From NCBI RefSeq assembly GCF_014695375.1, contig NZ_JACJOG010000050.1:124001-188000 (forward strand): a stretch of 64,000 nucleotides of DNA. Reading direction: 5' to 3'. Under the pieces are notes generated by a model. It did not search any database and had not been told where the DNA came from. It saw nothing but the letters and a program-made list of their open reading frames with translations. This document shows, one piece after another, positions 1 to 8,855 of this stretch (position 1 is its first letter; each line of letters starts with the position of its first letter). This DNA is from Coleofasciculus sp. FACHB-T130. GTDB taxonomy: Bacteria; Cyanobacteriota; Cyanobacteriia; Cyanobacteriales; FACHB-T130. The position numbers and the translations under genes were made by a program.

Positions 1-1094
1 AACACCCCAGACGGCATCGACACCACCCCATCCAGGCGATGAGTTTCAATAATCTTCTTGCGAATCTCCTGATGTTGCTTGCTTGAACCAAACAGCACCC
101 CATCCGGCACAATTACCGCACAGCGTCCCCCCATATCCAACACGCGCTCAATCAGGTGCAAAAATAGCAGTTCCGTCTTCTTACACTTCGTTGGCAGGGT
201 GGGGTTAATATCCGATTCATCCATCTTCCCCTTAAACGGAGGATTCATCAGCACCACATCCAAGCTTTTCTCATCCTTGAACGACTTAGACAGGGTATCC
301 ATGTAGAAAAAGCGGGGGTGCTTAATTCCGTGCAGCATCAGGTTCATCGAACCAATCCGCAGCATCGTCATGCCAGAATCATTGTCATAGGCAGTAAACG
401 CCTCAGTTTGTAAAAACTCCCGTTCTTCGTCACTGAGTAAATCCCCAATTAACTGCGGTTTCCCCTGCTCATCCGGTTCGCTGTGCTGTTCTAGGATGTA
501 CTCATAGGCATTGACCAAAAACCCACAAGTCCCCGCCGCCAAGTCCCCAATTCGTTCCTTCGGTTTGGGGTCAACCATCTGCACCATCATGCGGATAATA
601 TGGCGAGGCGTCCGAAACTGTCCGTTACGTCCTGCGGTGTTGAGTTTACTCAGCAGGTACTCGTACAAGTCCCCCTGAACATCCTGATTCTGTCCCGAGA
701 TTTTCAGCGCATCAATCAGGTTACAGACTTCTATCAACGTCCCCGGTTTGCTGATTTTAAACTCAGCATTCTGCATATACCGCTCAAAAGAACTCCCTTG
801 AGTTCCCGCCGTCCGCAACCAGGGAAAGACTTCCTCTCGAACGTGCTTCAGCGCCTCGTCTGCTTTAAAGTTAATCCAGTGTGACCAGCGTAATTCTGGC
901 TTAATTTGCGGTTCAAAGGGTTTATTGCGGCGTTTTGCCTGTTTCTCCCGCTGGTTCTCTGCATCATCCAGGCGTTTGAGGAACAGCAGGTAGGAGAATT
1001 GTTCAATGGAATCCATCGGGTTGGAGAGTCCCGACGACCATAATCTATCCCAAATTTGGTCAACTTGCGATCGCAGTTCAGGGTCAGTGAGCAT
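1..1094 (-). CDS. hsdM: Type I restriction-modification DNA methyltransferase subunit HsdM (partial, left window edge)
   Basis: Adenine-N6 methyltransferase subunit of a type I restriction-modification system; with HsdS it methylates host DNA and it is also required for restriction. The frame opens with ATG at 1094 (MLTDPELRSQ...) and stays open for about 364 codons to the window edge. Visible parts are the helical N-terminal HsdM domain, a SAM-binding region (GDLAAGTCGFL) and the catalytic NPPF motif, followed by the usual PDGVLFG segment. It is the third gene of an operon hsdR, HEPN gene, hsdM; hsdS presumably lies beyond the edge. The start is only 3 bases after the HEPN stop, so translational coupling is likely. 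Family assignment is firm; the C-terminus is not visible. Confidence 0.9.
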   Translation of the reverse strand, partial: MLTDPELRSQVDQIWDRLWSSGLSNPMDSIEQFSYLLFLKRLDDAENQREKQAKRRNKPFEPQIKPELRWSHWINFKADEALKHVREEVFPWLRTAGTQGSSFERYMQNAEFKISKPGTLIEVCNLIDALKISGQNQDVQGDLYEYLLSKLNTAGRNGQFRTPRHIIRMMVQMVDPKPKERIGDLAAGTCGFLVNAYEYILEQHSEPDEQGKPQLIGDLLSDEEREFLQTEAFTAYDNDSGMTMLRIGSMNLMLHGIKHPRFFYMDTLSKSFKDEKSLDVVLMNPPFKGKMDESDINPTLPTKCKKTELLFLHLIERVLDMGGRCAVIVPDGVLFGSSKQHQEIRKKIIETHRLDGVVSMPSGV

Positions 1095-1097
1095 TTT

Positions 1098-2870
1098 TTA
1101 GAAGCAAAGAACAGGAAATCTAGTAATTCCGCTAGCTAAGACATCATCAGGATTTATTATCTTATTTTTATGCCGTTCAAGATAATTAATACTTGATTGA
1201 TACTGTCCTCGAAGACATCCAAATACTATATCTCTTGGATTAGCATCTAACTCAAAGTTGAAAGAAATATTATCTAGGATTAAAATTGATACAGCAAGTA
1301 ATTTTGCAACATACCATTCAAGATGAATCCATAAATAATTCCCTGATCGCCCAAAACGTCCTGAATGCACGATTCTATTTCTTGTTTGATACAAACGATC
1401 TAGTTGGTAATCCAAATTTCGCTTAGAAAGAGTTATCAACTTGTGTAAATCTTCCAATTTTTCCCACTTTTCGTTTATATCGCGATATTGCTTGCATAAT
1501 AATGGCTCACTCTGCATATCATGATAAGGATCTTCGGATGTGTTTTTCTTACTTCGATCAATAATCCAGCAAATCCAATCACATAAGCCAATAGGATCAA
1601 ATTCATTGGCTTTGCTGTTATTTTGAGGGGAGTATATTTTTGTCCATTTAATAGCATTCGATGTCGTTCTTATTCGTTGAATTGTAGCATTTACACGCCT
1701 GCCTACCGCTCCTAATGCTAACGTGCTAGATACATTTTTTTTAATAGTTAAAATATCTGCTTCATTTGTTCTAAGTCCCATTAGTGATTCTAGAGCTGTC
1801 CACAGCAATACATAGGAATTTTCTATAGTTGGTACGCTTAATGCAAGATGATATAAATACAGAGATTCTTCAACTTTTCCTAAAACTTCATCTTCAAAAT
1901 CTTGGAGCTTTTTGTATTTTTTTAATGATTCTTCCAAGGTATTGATACGCGCTAAGGGAATAATGGGATCTCTATCATCTATAAAATTTAACTGTGACTC
2001 TTGGTTAGTGTTTTCATTAAAAAAAGTTACATTTTCCCATATTACTGCATTATCTTTCAAATTTATATCAGCATTTTTTACGTACAGTTTTCTAAAAGCA
2101 GTTGTTACTTTATTCCTATAAGCAGAAAAAGCGTCTTTCCCTGAAGCCTTAAAAATATAAGCTGCCCTAGTGTTATCATAATTAGCATCTAGCTGTGCCT
2201 TTAACTCAACGTTGAGAGCGTCACTCATTTTTATATAATACTCATAGTTTCTGTCTTGAGCGAATGAGAAAATTTTAGATAACTGTTCAACCAATGTATC
2301 AGGACTATCATTTATTAACCCTTTAAAAGAAATTTTTAAGTGAATAAGAGAGTGTTCGCTATGCAAAGCAAATGCTACTAAGATTTTCAAAATGCTATCA
2401 ATTTTTTGAGACTGAGTATCAAATTTATTACTATATAAATCTATCGCTTTTAATTGTAAAAAAATCAATTCTACGTATTTATTATTTATTGTTGCAATGT
2501 ACGTCAACGAGATTGATTGCAGTTTTTTTATATCTGTTTCATCTAAATCCTTATTTAAAAAGGGCTGAAAATCATTTTTTATATTTTTAAAATATTTTTC
2601 AAGTACAGGATCGTTAATTATTGAAGTTTGAATATTAGTATCCAGACATTCTTCTAATAAAGATTTCAATCTATCTTTAGTTTTGGGTCGTTTTAAGCAA
2701 GCTGTTGCAGTATCATATAATTCTTCAAGAAGAATTATTCCATTAGTTATGGGATATCGGTAACTGATAACTTCATAAATATCTACGAGTTGATACAATC
2801 GTGTTACCAAATATTTACTTAAACAGGTATGGGATTTATCCCATTCATTAGGTTTTGCTAAAAATTGCAT
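1098..2870 (-). CDS. Apea-like HEPN domain protein inside a type I restriction operon
   Basis: 590-residue protein, AT-rich compared with its neighbours. The C-terminal third has the hallmarks of Apea-like HEPN domains: a YVLLWTALESLMG helix and an RNRIVH motif (residues 497-502) matching the Rx4-6H active-site signature of HEPN ribonucleases. The N-terminal two thirds are helical with no motif I recognise. It lies between hsdR (38 bases upstream) and hsdM (3 bases downstream) on the same strand, so it is co-transcribed with a type I system. By analogy with other HEPN genes in defence loci it may be an RNase effector triggered when restriction fails; that role is inference. The low GC suggests it was inserted into the operon from elsewhere. 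Confidence 0.7.
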   Translation of the reverse strand: MQFLAKPNEWDKSHTCLSKYLVTRLYQLVDIYEVISYRYPITNGIILLEELYDTATACLKRPKTKDRLKSLLEECLDTNIQTSIINDPVLEKYFKNIKNDFQPFLNKDLDETDIKKLQSISLTYIATINNKYVELIFLQLKAIDLYSNKFDTQSQKIDSILKILVAFALHSEHSLIHLKISFKGLINDSPDTLVEQLSKIFSFAQDRNYEYYIKMSDALNVELKAQLDANYDNTRAAYIFKASGKDAFSAYRNKVTTAFRKLYVKNADINLKDNAVIWENVTFFNENTNQESQLNFIDDRDPIIPLARINTLEESLKKYKKLQDFEDEVLGKVEESLYLYHLALSVPTIENSYVLLWTALESLMGLRTNEADILTIKKNVSSTLALGAVGRRVNATIQRIRTTSNAIKWTKIYSPQNNSKANEFDPIGLCDWICWIIDRSKKNTSEDPYHDMQSEPLLCKQYRDINEKWEKLEDLHKLITLSKRNLDYQLDRLYQTRNRIVHSGRFGRSGNYLWIHLEWYVAKLLAVSILILDNISFNFELDANPRDIVFGCLRGQYQSSINYLERHKNKIINPDDVLASGITRFPVLCF

Positions 2871-2908
2871 ATATAATTCCTTATTTTTTGATTTAATTCT
2901 AATTTTAT

Positions 2909-5644
2909 TTATGCTGCTAACTTCTCGGTAAACTCAATCAACTCATCCACCTCTTCTTCACTAAACCACCGCTCAACAGCATCCTCCCCAAATCTATCCA
3001 ATGGTTCCTCATATAAATCCGCCACCTCCAACCGCCGATTCTTCAAAAACACATTCTGCACCGCCCTTAAAAACCGAATCTGATTTGCATTAAACTGCCG
3101 TTGGGCAATAAACTCCTCAAAATTCCGCCTCACCACCTCCTGATAATCCGGCAGCGCCTCAATCTCCATCAACTCCCGCAAAAACGCCAGCAAACTATTC
3201 ACCTTCAAATTAAACGCCTTGCGAATATTCGATTCCGATAACTGCACGTTTCCCCCACCCAACTCTTGCCGCAGCGTCCTCTCCAACGCCACCAGTTGCA
3301 AGTCTGTCACCGCTTCCCCATTGCGAATTGCTGCGATCGTCGGGTGAGTCTCCACAATCTCCAACACCTTCCCCTCAACCCGCTGGCGGTATTCCTCAAT
3401 ATAAACCTGCTCTCCCCCATCGCCCAAGGTAATATAACCACTAACGGCAATGCGATCTGCCAGGTCAATTTCAATAAACGAACTCGGTCGTTCCCGTCGA
3501 TTCTTCATCTGATCTGCCAAGGAAGCGATCGCACGATTCAACTCCTCTGGTGTCGCAGTCCTCAGCTTAGATGAAAGGCAAAGATTTATCGAGTCCCGAC
3601 GCTCCAAGTCTTCATAAACAAAATCCGGCAACCGGCTCACATCCTCTACGATAGATTCCAGCGTTCCCGGTTTTGCTTCACCCGTAACGATTTCAACCTT
3701 CAACCGTTCCACCTTATTCGTAAACGTCGCCTCAGCCACATCCACCCCCGCCACAAACCGCAGCAAAGGAGCAACCTGAGTGCGGAGAAAATTAATCTTC
3801 CTCTGAGTCAAATACCGCCAAAACCCATCCGTCCAAGCCTCCTCAACCTGAGAATAAACCTGCTGGACGCTAAACGCATCGCGAGGAATTTGCCCAATGT
3901 GCTGCCGTAAATCTGCGATCGCCTGTTTGCAGTCTGCCGACTCTTGATTATCTAAGTAAAACTCCAGCAGCTTCAACCGGGTGTTAAAAATTTTCACCGT
4001 AACGGGCAGATTTTGAGTAACCGTCTCCTCACTGGGGTCTTTGTCAAAGTCATTCTCCCAGAAGTCGATAATCAGAAACTCATCCTTGCGCCCATTGGGA
4101 AGCCGATGCAAATACCGACAAGCTTCATGGCTGCGCGTTCCCCGCCCTATCATCTGCTGCATTTTGATTAGAGAGTGAACGGGCTTCATAAACACCAGAT
4201 TCACCACCTCCGGCACATCCACGCCCGTATCCAGCAAATCCACAGAAATGGCAATGCGAGGCATCTCTTCCTTCTTAAAGCGGTCAATCAAATCATCCGT
4301 GCGTTCCATCTCGGAGGTAATCACCTGCACCATATCGGGATACTGGGGATACATCTCCTCAAACACACTTGCCAACCGCAGGGCGTGCTTTTGACTCACC
4401 GCAAATACAATCGTCTTGCCGGGATACTGCCCCGATTCATCTTTGTGGCAAACCTCCATAATTTCTTCCCACTGTTTCCGCAACGTATCTTTGTTGCTGA
4501 CAGTGCGCTCTAATTCCGTCCCCTCGTAATCAATCTCATCCGGGTCTAACCCTTGCTCAATCAAGGTATTGCGGTCTTCTTCCGAAAGGTTTGCCCCCCG
4601 AATCCCCTCCCGTTGAAAATGACTCTGAGCTTGATAAAGGCTGTAATCAACCAGATAGCCCTCATTAACCGCATCTCGATAGGGATAATTAAACGTCGGA
4701 AGACCATCAGAACAGCGAAAAACCTGGAACGTATTGCGCTCAATAAAATCGGCTGGCGTTGCCGTCAGTCCAATAATCCGCGCATCAAAATATTCCACCA
4801 CTTCCCGGAACTGGTTGTAAATCGAACGGTGACTCTCATCAAAAATCACCACATCAAAGAAGCCAGGGCTAAACTTTTTGTGGCATTTAACCAGGGTTTG
4901 CAGTGTCCCGACATACAACCGCTTGCTGTAATCAACGTTGTAGGTACGGATGCGATCGCGTGGCTCGTTCGGCAAATAAACCTTAAAATTATCATCTAGC
5001 GCTTGCCTCACCAACGTATCTCGATCTGCGACAAACAGCACCGTCCGCGCTTGATTCGCTCTCAGGAACAACTCAATCAACGCCATGATGGTGCGCGTTT
5101 TCCCCGTCCCCGTCGCCATGACCAGCAGCGCCCGTCGATGTCCCTCATCAAACCGTTCGCTAACCCGCCCAATTGCCTCTTGTTGATAGGTACGGTTTGC
5201 GATCGCTAAATTAACGCTCAACTGTTGCAGGGGAATTTTGTTCTGGCGGATGTAGAGCAAATTCTGTAAGTCTCTTAGGGAGAAAAACCCCGCTACCTGC
5301 CGCTTGTTTTCGTTCCCCACATCCCAGAAGAACGTCCTATCCCCATTACTCATAAAAGCAAAGGGACGAAAACTCTGGTGCTTCTCAATCTCTGTTACAT
5401 AATGCCTAACCTGCTGTTCTGCCACCCGTGGATCGCGGCTTTGTCGTTTCGCCTCTACAACAGCAATTACTTCCCCATTCGGCAAATAGAGGCAGTAGTC
5501 CGTGACTCCATTCCAAGGTGCTGCATCATACCCATCTACTGGGATTTCAATCCTCACCAGGTTTGGATCTTTCAGGCTCCATCCTACTGTTGCTAACGCC
5601 CCGTCAATTAAATCTTTTCGAGTATTCGCTTCGTTGCGAGACAT
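2909..5644 (-). CDS. hsdR: Type I restriction enzyme endonuclease/translocase subunit HsdR
   Basis: 911-residue motor and nuclease subunit; it translocates DNA using ATP and cuts it away from the recognition site. The N-terminal nuclease domain has the PD-(D/E)XK-type EAK at residues 64-66 (VVEAKRQSRD). Walker A is ATGTGKT (177-183), the helicase motif II is DESH (269-272), then GLTATP and a late IGRGTR helicase motif VI. The C-terminal region resembles the EcoEI-type R-subunit C-terminal domain. First gene of the operon hsdR, HEPN gene, hsdM. An inverted repeat upstream (5845-5867) may be its operator. Family assignment is firm. Confidence 0.93.
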   Translation of the reverse strand: MSRNEANTRKDLIDGALATVGWSLKDPNLVRIEIPVDGYDAAPWNGVTDYCLYLPNGEVIAVVEAKRQSRDPRVAEQQVRHYVTEIEKHQSFRPFAFMSNGDRTFFWDVGNENKRQVAGFFSLRDLQNLLYIRQNKIPLQQLSVNLAIANRTYQQEAIGRVSERFDEGHRRALLVMATGTGKTRTIMALIELFLRANQARTVLFVADRDTLVRQALDDNFKVYLPNEPRDRIRTYNVDYSKRLYVGTLQTLVKCHKKFSPGFFDVVIFDESHRSIYNQFREVVEYFDARIIGLTATPADFIERNTFQVFRCSDGLPTFNYPYRDAVNEGYLVDYSLYQAQSHFQREGIRGANLSEEDRNTLIEQGLDPDEIDYEGTELERTVSNKDTLRKQWEEIMEVCHKDESGQYPGKTIVFAVSQKHALRLASVFEEMYPQYPDMVQVITSEMERTDDLIDRFKKEEMPRIAISVDLLDTGVDVPEVVNLVFMKPVHSLIKMQQMIGRGTRSHEACRYLHRLPNGRKDEFLIIDFWENDFDKDPSEETVTQNLPVTVKIFNTRLKLLEFYLDNQESADCKQAIADLRQHIGQIPRDAFSVQQVYSQVEEAWTDGFWRYLTQRKINFLRTQVAPLLRFVAGVDVAEATFTNKVERLKVEIVTGEAKPGTLESIVEDVSRLPDFVYEDLERRDSINLCLSSKLRTATPEELNRAIASLADQMKNRRERPSSFIEIDLADRIAVSGYITLGDGGEQVYIEEYRQRVEGKVLEIVETHPTIAAIRNGEAVTDLQLVALERTLRQELGGGNVQLSESNIRKAFNLKVNSLLAFLRELMEIEALPDYQEVVRRNFEEFIAQRQFNANQIRFLRAVQNVFLKNRRLEVADLYEEPLDRFGEDAVERWFSEEEVDELIEFTEKLAA

Positions 5645-5844
5645 TCAAGCATCCTTTAGAAGTGAATCAGCAGCAAGGGTGAGCGATCGCGCCTGGAGCA
5701 GGCGCTACTCTCTTAGTGTTCCCACTGATTACGTCGCAAATCACTGCTAACCATTCTGGCTTCGGAATTGACCAGAAGCCAGGAATGTGAAATTGATTCT
5801 CTTTCAAAGTCTTTGTGGAAAGGTAAAAGGCAATTGTTCCTCTC

Positions 5845-5867
5845 ATGTGTCCAACAATTGGACACAT
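5845..5867. promoter_or_regulatory. Perfect inverted repeat upstream of the hsdR operon, candidate operator
   Basis: ATGTGTCCAA, a 3-base spacer and TTGGACACAT form a perfect 10-bp inverted repeat. It lies about 200 bases upstream of the hsdR start and 40 bases beyond the end of the NACHT gene. No T-run follows on either strand, so it looks more like a dimeric repressor site than an intrinsic terminator. The binding protein is unknown; the HTH protein encoded at 8856-10232 is one candidate. Confidence 0.5.
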
Positions 5868-5906
5868 CAATCGTATTACTTCTTGAGTGTAAATTTTGTA
5901 CAAGGT

Positions 5907-7118
5907 CTAACTGAGATTGAGTTGCTTGCCCAGCCAGTTACGGAAGCTGGAATGATAGAGACAGTAACAGGTTGCTCCACCGATTTGCTGTTGCTGTAAG
6001 AATTCAATCCAATTTTCTAGCACTTCCTCTACTTCGTATTCATCCTCATCAATGATTCGGGCGATCGCTTCTGCGGATATCGGTTGTGCTGCCTGTACTA
6101 AGATGTTCAGTACCGCTACATCCACTGATGGTAATGGCTCGATGCTTTCACCCGCTAAGTTAACTTGTCGCTTGGCGATCGCGTTTTGCCAGTGGCTTTG
6201 ATAGTATTCTGTCAAACCGGGATGAAATGGATCGAATTGGAAGGGTTGAGAGTAAAATCCCGTGGCGATCGCTTTGATAATTTGGCTCAGGTACGCGAAA
6301 TTATTTTCGCTCTCTGGCGCGAGGCGATCGCAGAATTCTTGTTCGCTTATATTGTGGGTGATTAGCCAAGATTTTAGATCCCTTAAAAAGGAGGGAGAAT
6401 TGCGCTCGCTTGATTCCTCCATTGCAATTCCCTCCTTCATTCTTGTTCCCTCCTTACCAAGGGGGGTTAAGCATTGTCGGATATACGCCTGCACGTCTTC
6501 CCGGTTGCGATCGGGGTATTTTTCGAGGGTGAGAATCTGAGACGGTGTTTCGATTAATAAACCAGATTTTTCCCGGATAAAGGGTCTCCGAGCTAGGAGA
6601 AAATAGATTTTCTCAGGGAGATATCGGGGAAGGTAGAACAGATTTGAACCAGGGGGTTGACTGCTAGGGTCGATCGCATCTAAACCATCAATGACTGTAA
6701 TTAGCTTTTGATTGGGTGGGAGAGAATCGCTAATTTTCTGGAGTAACAGAGATAGAAACCAACTCCCCTCCGTGGCATTATCTGGTAGCGCGGTATCTTC
6801 ACCAAGCGTTGCCATTAATTGCTGGCAGATGGAAGCGAGGAATCGATCGGCGCGATTTTTACCAGCAATTTGGGCCTTGTAATAAGCAACGCCGGGATTT
6901 TCAGTGACGTACTTGGCGAGGATGGCACTTTTGCCGCTACCGGGTGCGCCGACAATCGTGAAGTAACCGCGATCGCACTTGTGTAAAAATTCCTCAATGG
7001 CGGTAAAGACAAAATGACGACCAACGAAATTAGCGCTTTTTTCGCTAATTGTTTGCTGGAATTCGGCAGCGTAGGAGGGGGTATAGAGCGGGGTTGGCGA
7101 TCGAGGTGGGTTGTTCAT
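5907..7118 (-). CDS. NACHT-like P-loop NTPase of a WD40-linked signalling/conflict module
   Basis: 403 residues. A segment NFVGRHFVF precedes Walker A GAPGSGKS (57-64); Walker B is near residue 140 (LITVIDGLDAID). Further STAND/NACHT-like features are RRPF and the Y-Q-xHW segment. It is homologous in layout to the upstream HTH-NACHT protein (both have VGR/CGRxFVF, GYFTxVG, SENNFAYL/MYL, a DEYEVEEVL/DEYEVQSVL helix and a terminal CYxxYHxSF), so the two are probably duplicates. The start overlaps the stop of the WD40 gene by 4 bases. The protein has no sensor repeats of its own; the separate WD40 protein may serve as sensor (inference). It probably acts as an NTP-driven switch in stress or phage response. 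Confidence 0.75.
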   Translation of the reverse strand: MNNPPRSPTPLYTPSYAAEFQQTISEKSANFVGRHFVFTAIEEFLHKCDRGYFTIVGAPGSGKSAILAKYVTENPGVAYYKAQIAGKNRADRFLASICQQLMATLGEDTALPDNATEGSWFLSLLLQKISDSLPPNQKLITVIDGLDAIDPSSQPPGSNLFYLPRYLPEKIYFLLARRPFIREKSGLLIETPSQILTLEKYPDRNREDVQAYIRQCLTPLGKEGTRMKEGIAMEESSERNSPSFLRDLKSWLITHNISEQEFCDRLAPESENNFAYLSQIIKAIATGFYSQPFQFDPFHPGLTEYYQSHWQNAIAKRQVNLAGESIEPLPSVDVAVLNILVQAAQPISAEAIARIIDEDEYEVEEVLENWIEFLQQQQIGGATCYCLYHSSFRNWLGKQLNLS

Positions 7119-8854
7119 GGTGATGCTATCCCTTCCAACCGGAGGAAATGCACTCGTCCTGAATGTTCACCCGCCACAATTGTCAATCCATCTGGTGCAA
7201 CACCACAACAGAGTAATGGATTCTCCCCAGTGAAAGTAGCAATTACCTCTCCGGTTTCCAGATTCCAGACTTTGAGAGTATTGTCCCTTGAACCAGAAAT
7301 CGCCTGCTTGCCATCTGGGGTGACGGCTACCGCAGTTACCGAGTGGCGATGACCGCTCAGGGTGAAGCGTAACTCTCCGGTTTCCAAATTCCAAACTTTG
7401 AGAGTATGGCCCCCTGAACCAGAAATCGCCTGCTTGCCATCTGGGGTGACGGCTACCGCATTTACTGAGTGGCGATGACCGCTCAGAGTGAAGCATAACT
7501 CTCCGGTTTCCAAATTCCAGACTTTGAGAGTATTGTCCCTTGAACCAGAAATCGCCTGCTTGCCATCTGGGGTGACGGTCACCGCAGTTACCGAGTAGTG
7601 ATGACCGCTCAGGGTGAAGCGTAACTCTCCAGTTTCCAGATTCCAGACTTTGAGAGTATTGTCCCCCGAACCAGAAATCGCCTGCTTGCCATCTGAGGTG
7701 ACGGCTACCGCAGTTACCGGGTGCCAATGACCGGTCAGGGTGAAGCGTAACTCTCCAGTTTCCAGATTCCAAACTTTAAGAGTAGTGTCCCTTGAACCAG
7801 AAATCGCCTGCTTGCCATCTGGGGTGACGGCTACCGCATTTACCGAGTAGTGATGACCGCTCAGGGTGAAGCGTAACTCTCCAGTTTCCAGATTCCAAAC
7901 TTTGAGAGTAGTGTCCCTTGAACCAGAAATCGCCTGCTTGCCATCTGAGGTGACGGCTACCGCAGTTACCGGGTGCCAATGACCGGTCAGGGTGAAGCGG
8001 AACTCTCCGGTTTCCAGATTCCAGACTTTAAGAGTAGTGTCCCTTGAACCAGAAATCGCCTGCTTGCCATCTGGGGTGACGGTCACCGCATTTACCGAGT
8101 GGCGATGACCGGTCAGGGTGAAGCGTAACTCTCCAGTTTCCAGATTCCAGACTTTAAGAGTAGTGTCCCTTGAACCAGAAATCGCCTGCTTGCCATCTGG
8201 GGTGACGGCTACCGCATTTATCCAGTCGCGATGACCGCTCAGGGTGCGTAGTAACACCTCGTTAGGATTCGTTAAGCTACCTATCAAGGGACGCAACCAA
8301 GGTTTAGATTTGCACTGCTTCGCCTGTTCTACTAACTTCTGAATGAGAGGAGACTGCCTAATATCCTCAATGAGAGGAAGCTGGCTAATATTTTGTAGTT
8401 TAGGTTTCTGAGAGTATTTCGATAAAAAATGTCCAATCAAGGGAATGTATTGCCAAAAATATTTATATTCGTGTCGATCTTCCTGAAATGCCACAGCAGG
8501 GGATGGTAACAGCCGTCCCAACAATTGCCCCGCTAGTTGCGACTTATCCTCAGCCAAAATATGTCCCGATAGCCGCAGCACCCCTTGAATCCATTTCAGC
8601 GCCTTAGTCTTCTCCGGATCGTACTCTGGGTTAGTTGATGCTTCTGGAGTAGAAATCAAATAATAATCCTCAATCAGCGTCTGCACCCCAAACTCAGGAT
8701 GATTAATCTTTTCTGCCAAGAAATCAAAATCAGCTAGGATTTGGTAATACTTATCTAACTTCCCTGACTTCACCAGATTTTGCGGTAAGCCACCCAGATA
8801 AGCACGTTGAAAGGCGGGACTTTTTGCCGCTAATTTGTCAGCAAATTCTCCCAT
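7115..8854 (-). CDS. WD40-repeat beta-propeller protein with nearly identical blades
   Basis: 579 residues. The N-terminal 200 residues are non-repetitive and helical. From residue 207 there are eight 42-residue WD40 blades, each of the form GHxxxVxAVxVTPDGKQAISG then TLKVWNLETGE, followed by one degenerate blade at the C-terminus (about 575). The blades differ mainly at the residues right after GH (RDW, RHS, WHP, HYS) and at the SRD/SGD/SGG turn. The start lies 2 bases after the upstream HTH-NACHT stop and the stop overlaps the next NACHT gene, so all three are one operon. WD40 propellers next to NACHT ATPases act as ligand-binding sensors in NLR-like proteins; here the sensor is encoded separately. 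Near-identity of blades suggests recent amplification or gene conversion. Confidence 0.85.
   Translation of the reverse strand: MGEFADKLAAKSPAFQRAYLGGLPQNLVKSGKLDKYYQILADFDFLAEKINHPEFGVQTLIEDYYLISTPEASTNPEYDPEKTKALKWIQGVLRLSGHILAEDKSQLAGQLLGRLLPSPAVAFQEDRHEYKYFWQYIPLIGHFLSKYSQKPKLQNISQLPLIEDIRQSPLIQKLVEQAKQCKSKPWLRPLIGSLTNPNEVLLRTLSGHRDWINAVAVTPDGKQAISGSRDTTLKVWNLETGELRFTLTGHRHSVNAVTVTPDGKQAISGSRDTTLKVWNLETGEFRFTLTGHWHPVTAVAVTSDGKQAISGSRDTTLKVWNLETGELRFTLSGHHYSVNAVAVTPDGKQAISGSRDTTLKVWNLETGELRFTLTGHWHPVTAVAVTSDGKQAISGSGDNTLKVWNLETGELRFTLSGHHYSVTAVTVTPDGKQAISGSRDNTLKVWNLETGELCFTLSGHRHSVNAVAVTPDGKQAISGSGGHTLKVWNLETGELRFTLSGHRHSVTAVAVTPDGKQAISGSRDNTLKVWNLETGEVIATFTGENPLLCCGVAPDGLTIVAGEHSGRVHFLRLEGIASP
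7229..8236 (-). repeat. Eight tandem 126-bp repeats encoding WD40 blades
   Basis: Eight in-frame units of 126 bp inside the WD40 gene, very similar even at third codon positions (for example the stretch encoding DGKQAISG is repeated with almost no silent change). Some pairs of units look like a duplicated two-blade block: the WHP and HYS blades alternate twice. This points to recent unequal crossing-over or conversion. Assembly of this stretch should be treated with care because the units are longer than some short reads. Confidence 0.9.
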
Positions 8855-8855
8855 C

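Noticed and set aside
4553-4999. Open frame of 148 codons on the plus strand
   Set aside because: Antisense to hsdR and without family features.
7167-7979. Open frames with repeats (RHPRWQAGDFWF) on the minus strand
   Set aside because: Alternative-frame reading of the WD40 repeats; repetition comes from the DNA repeat.
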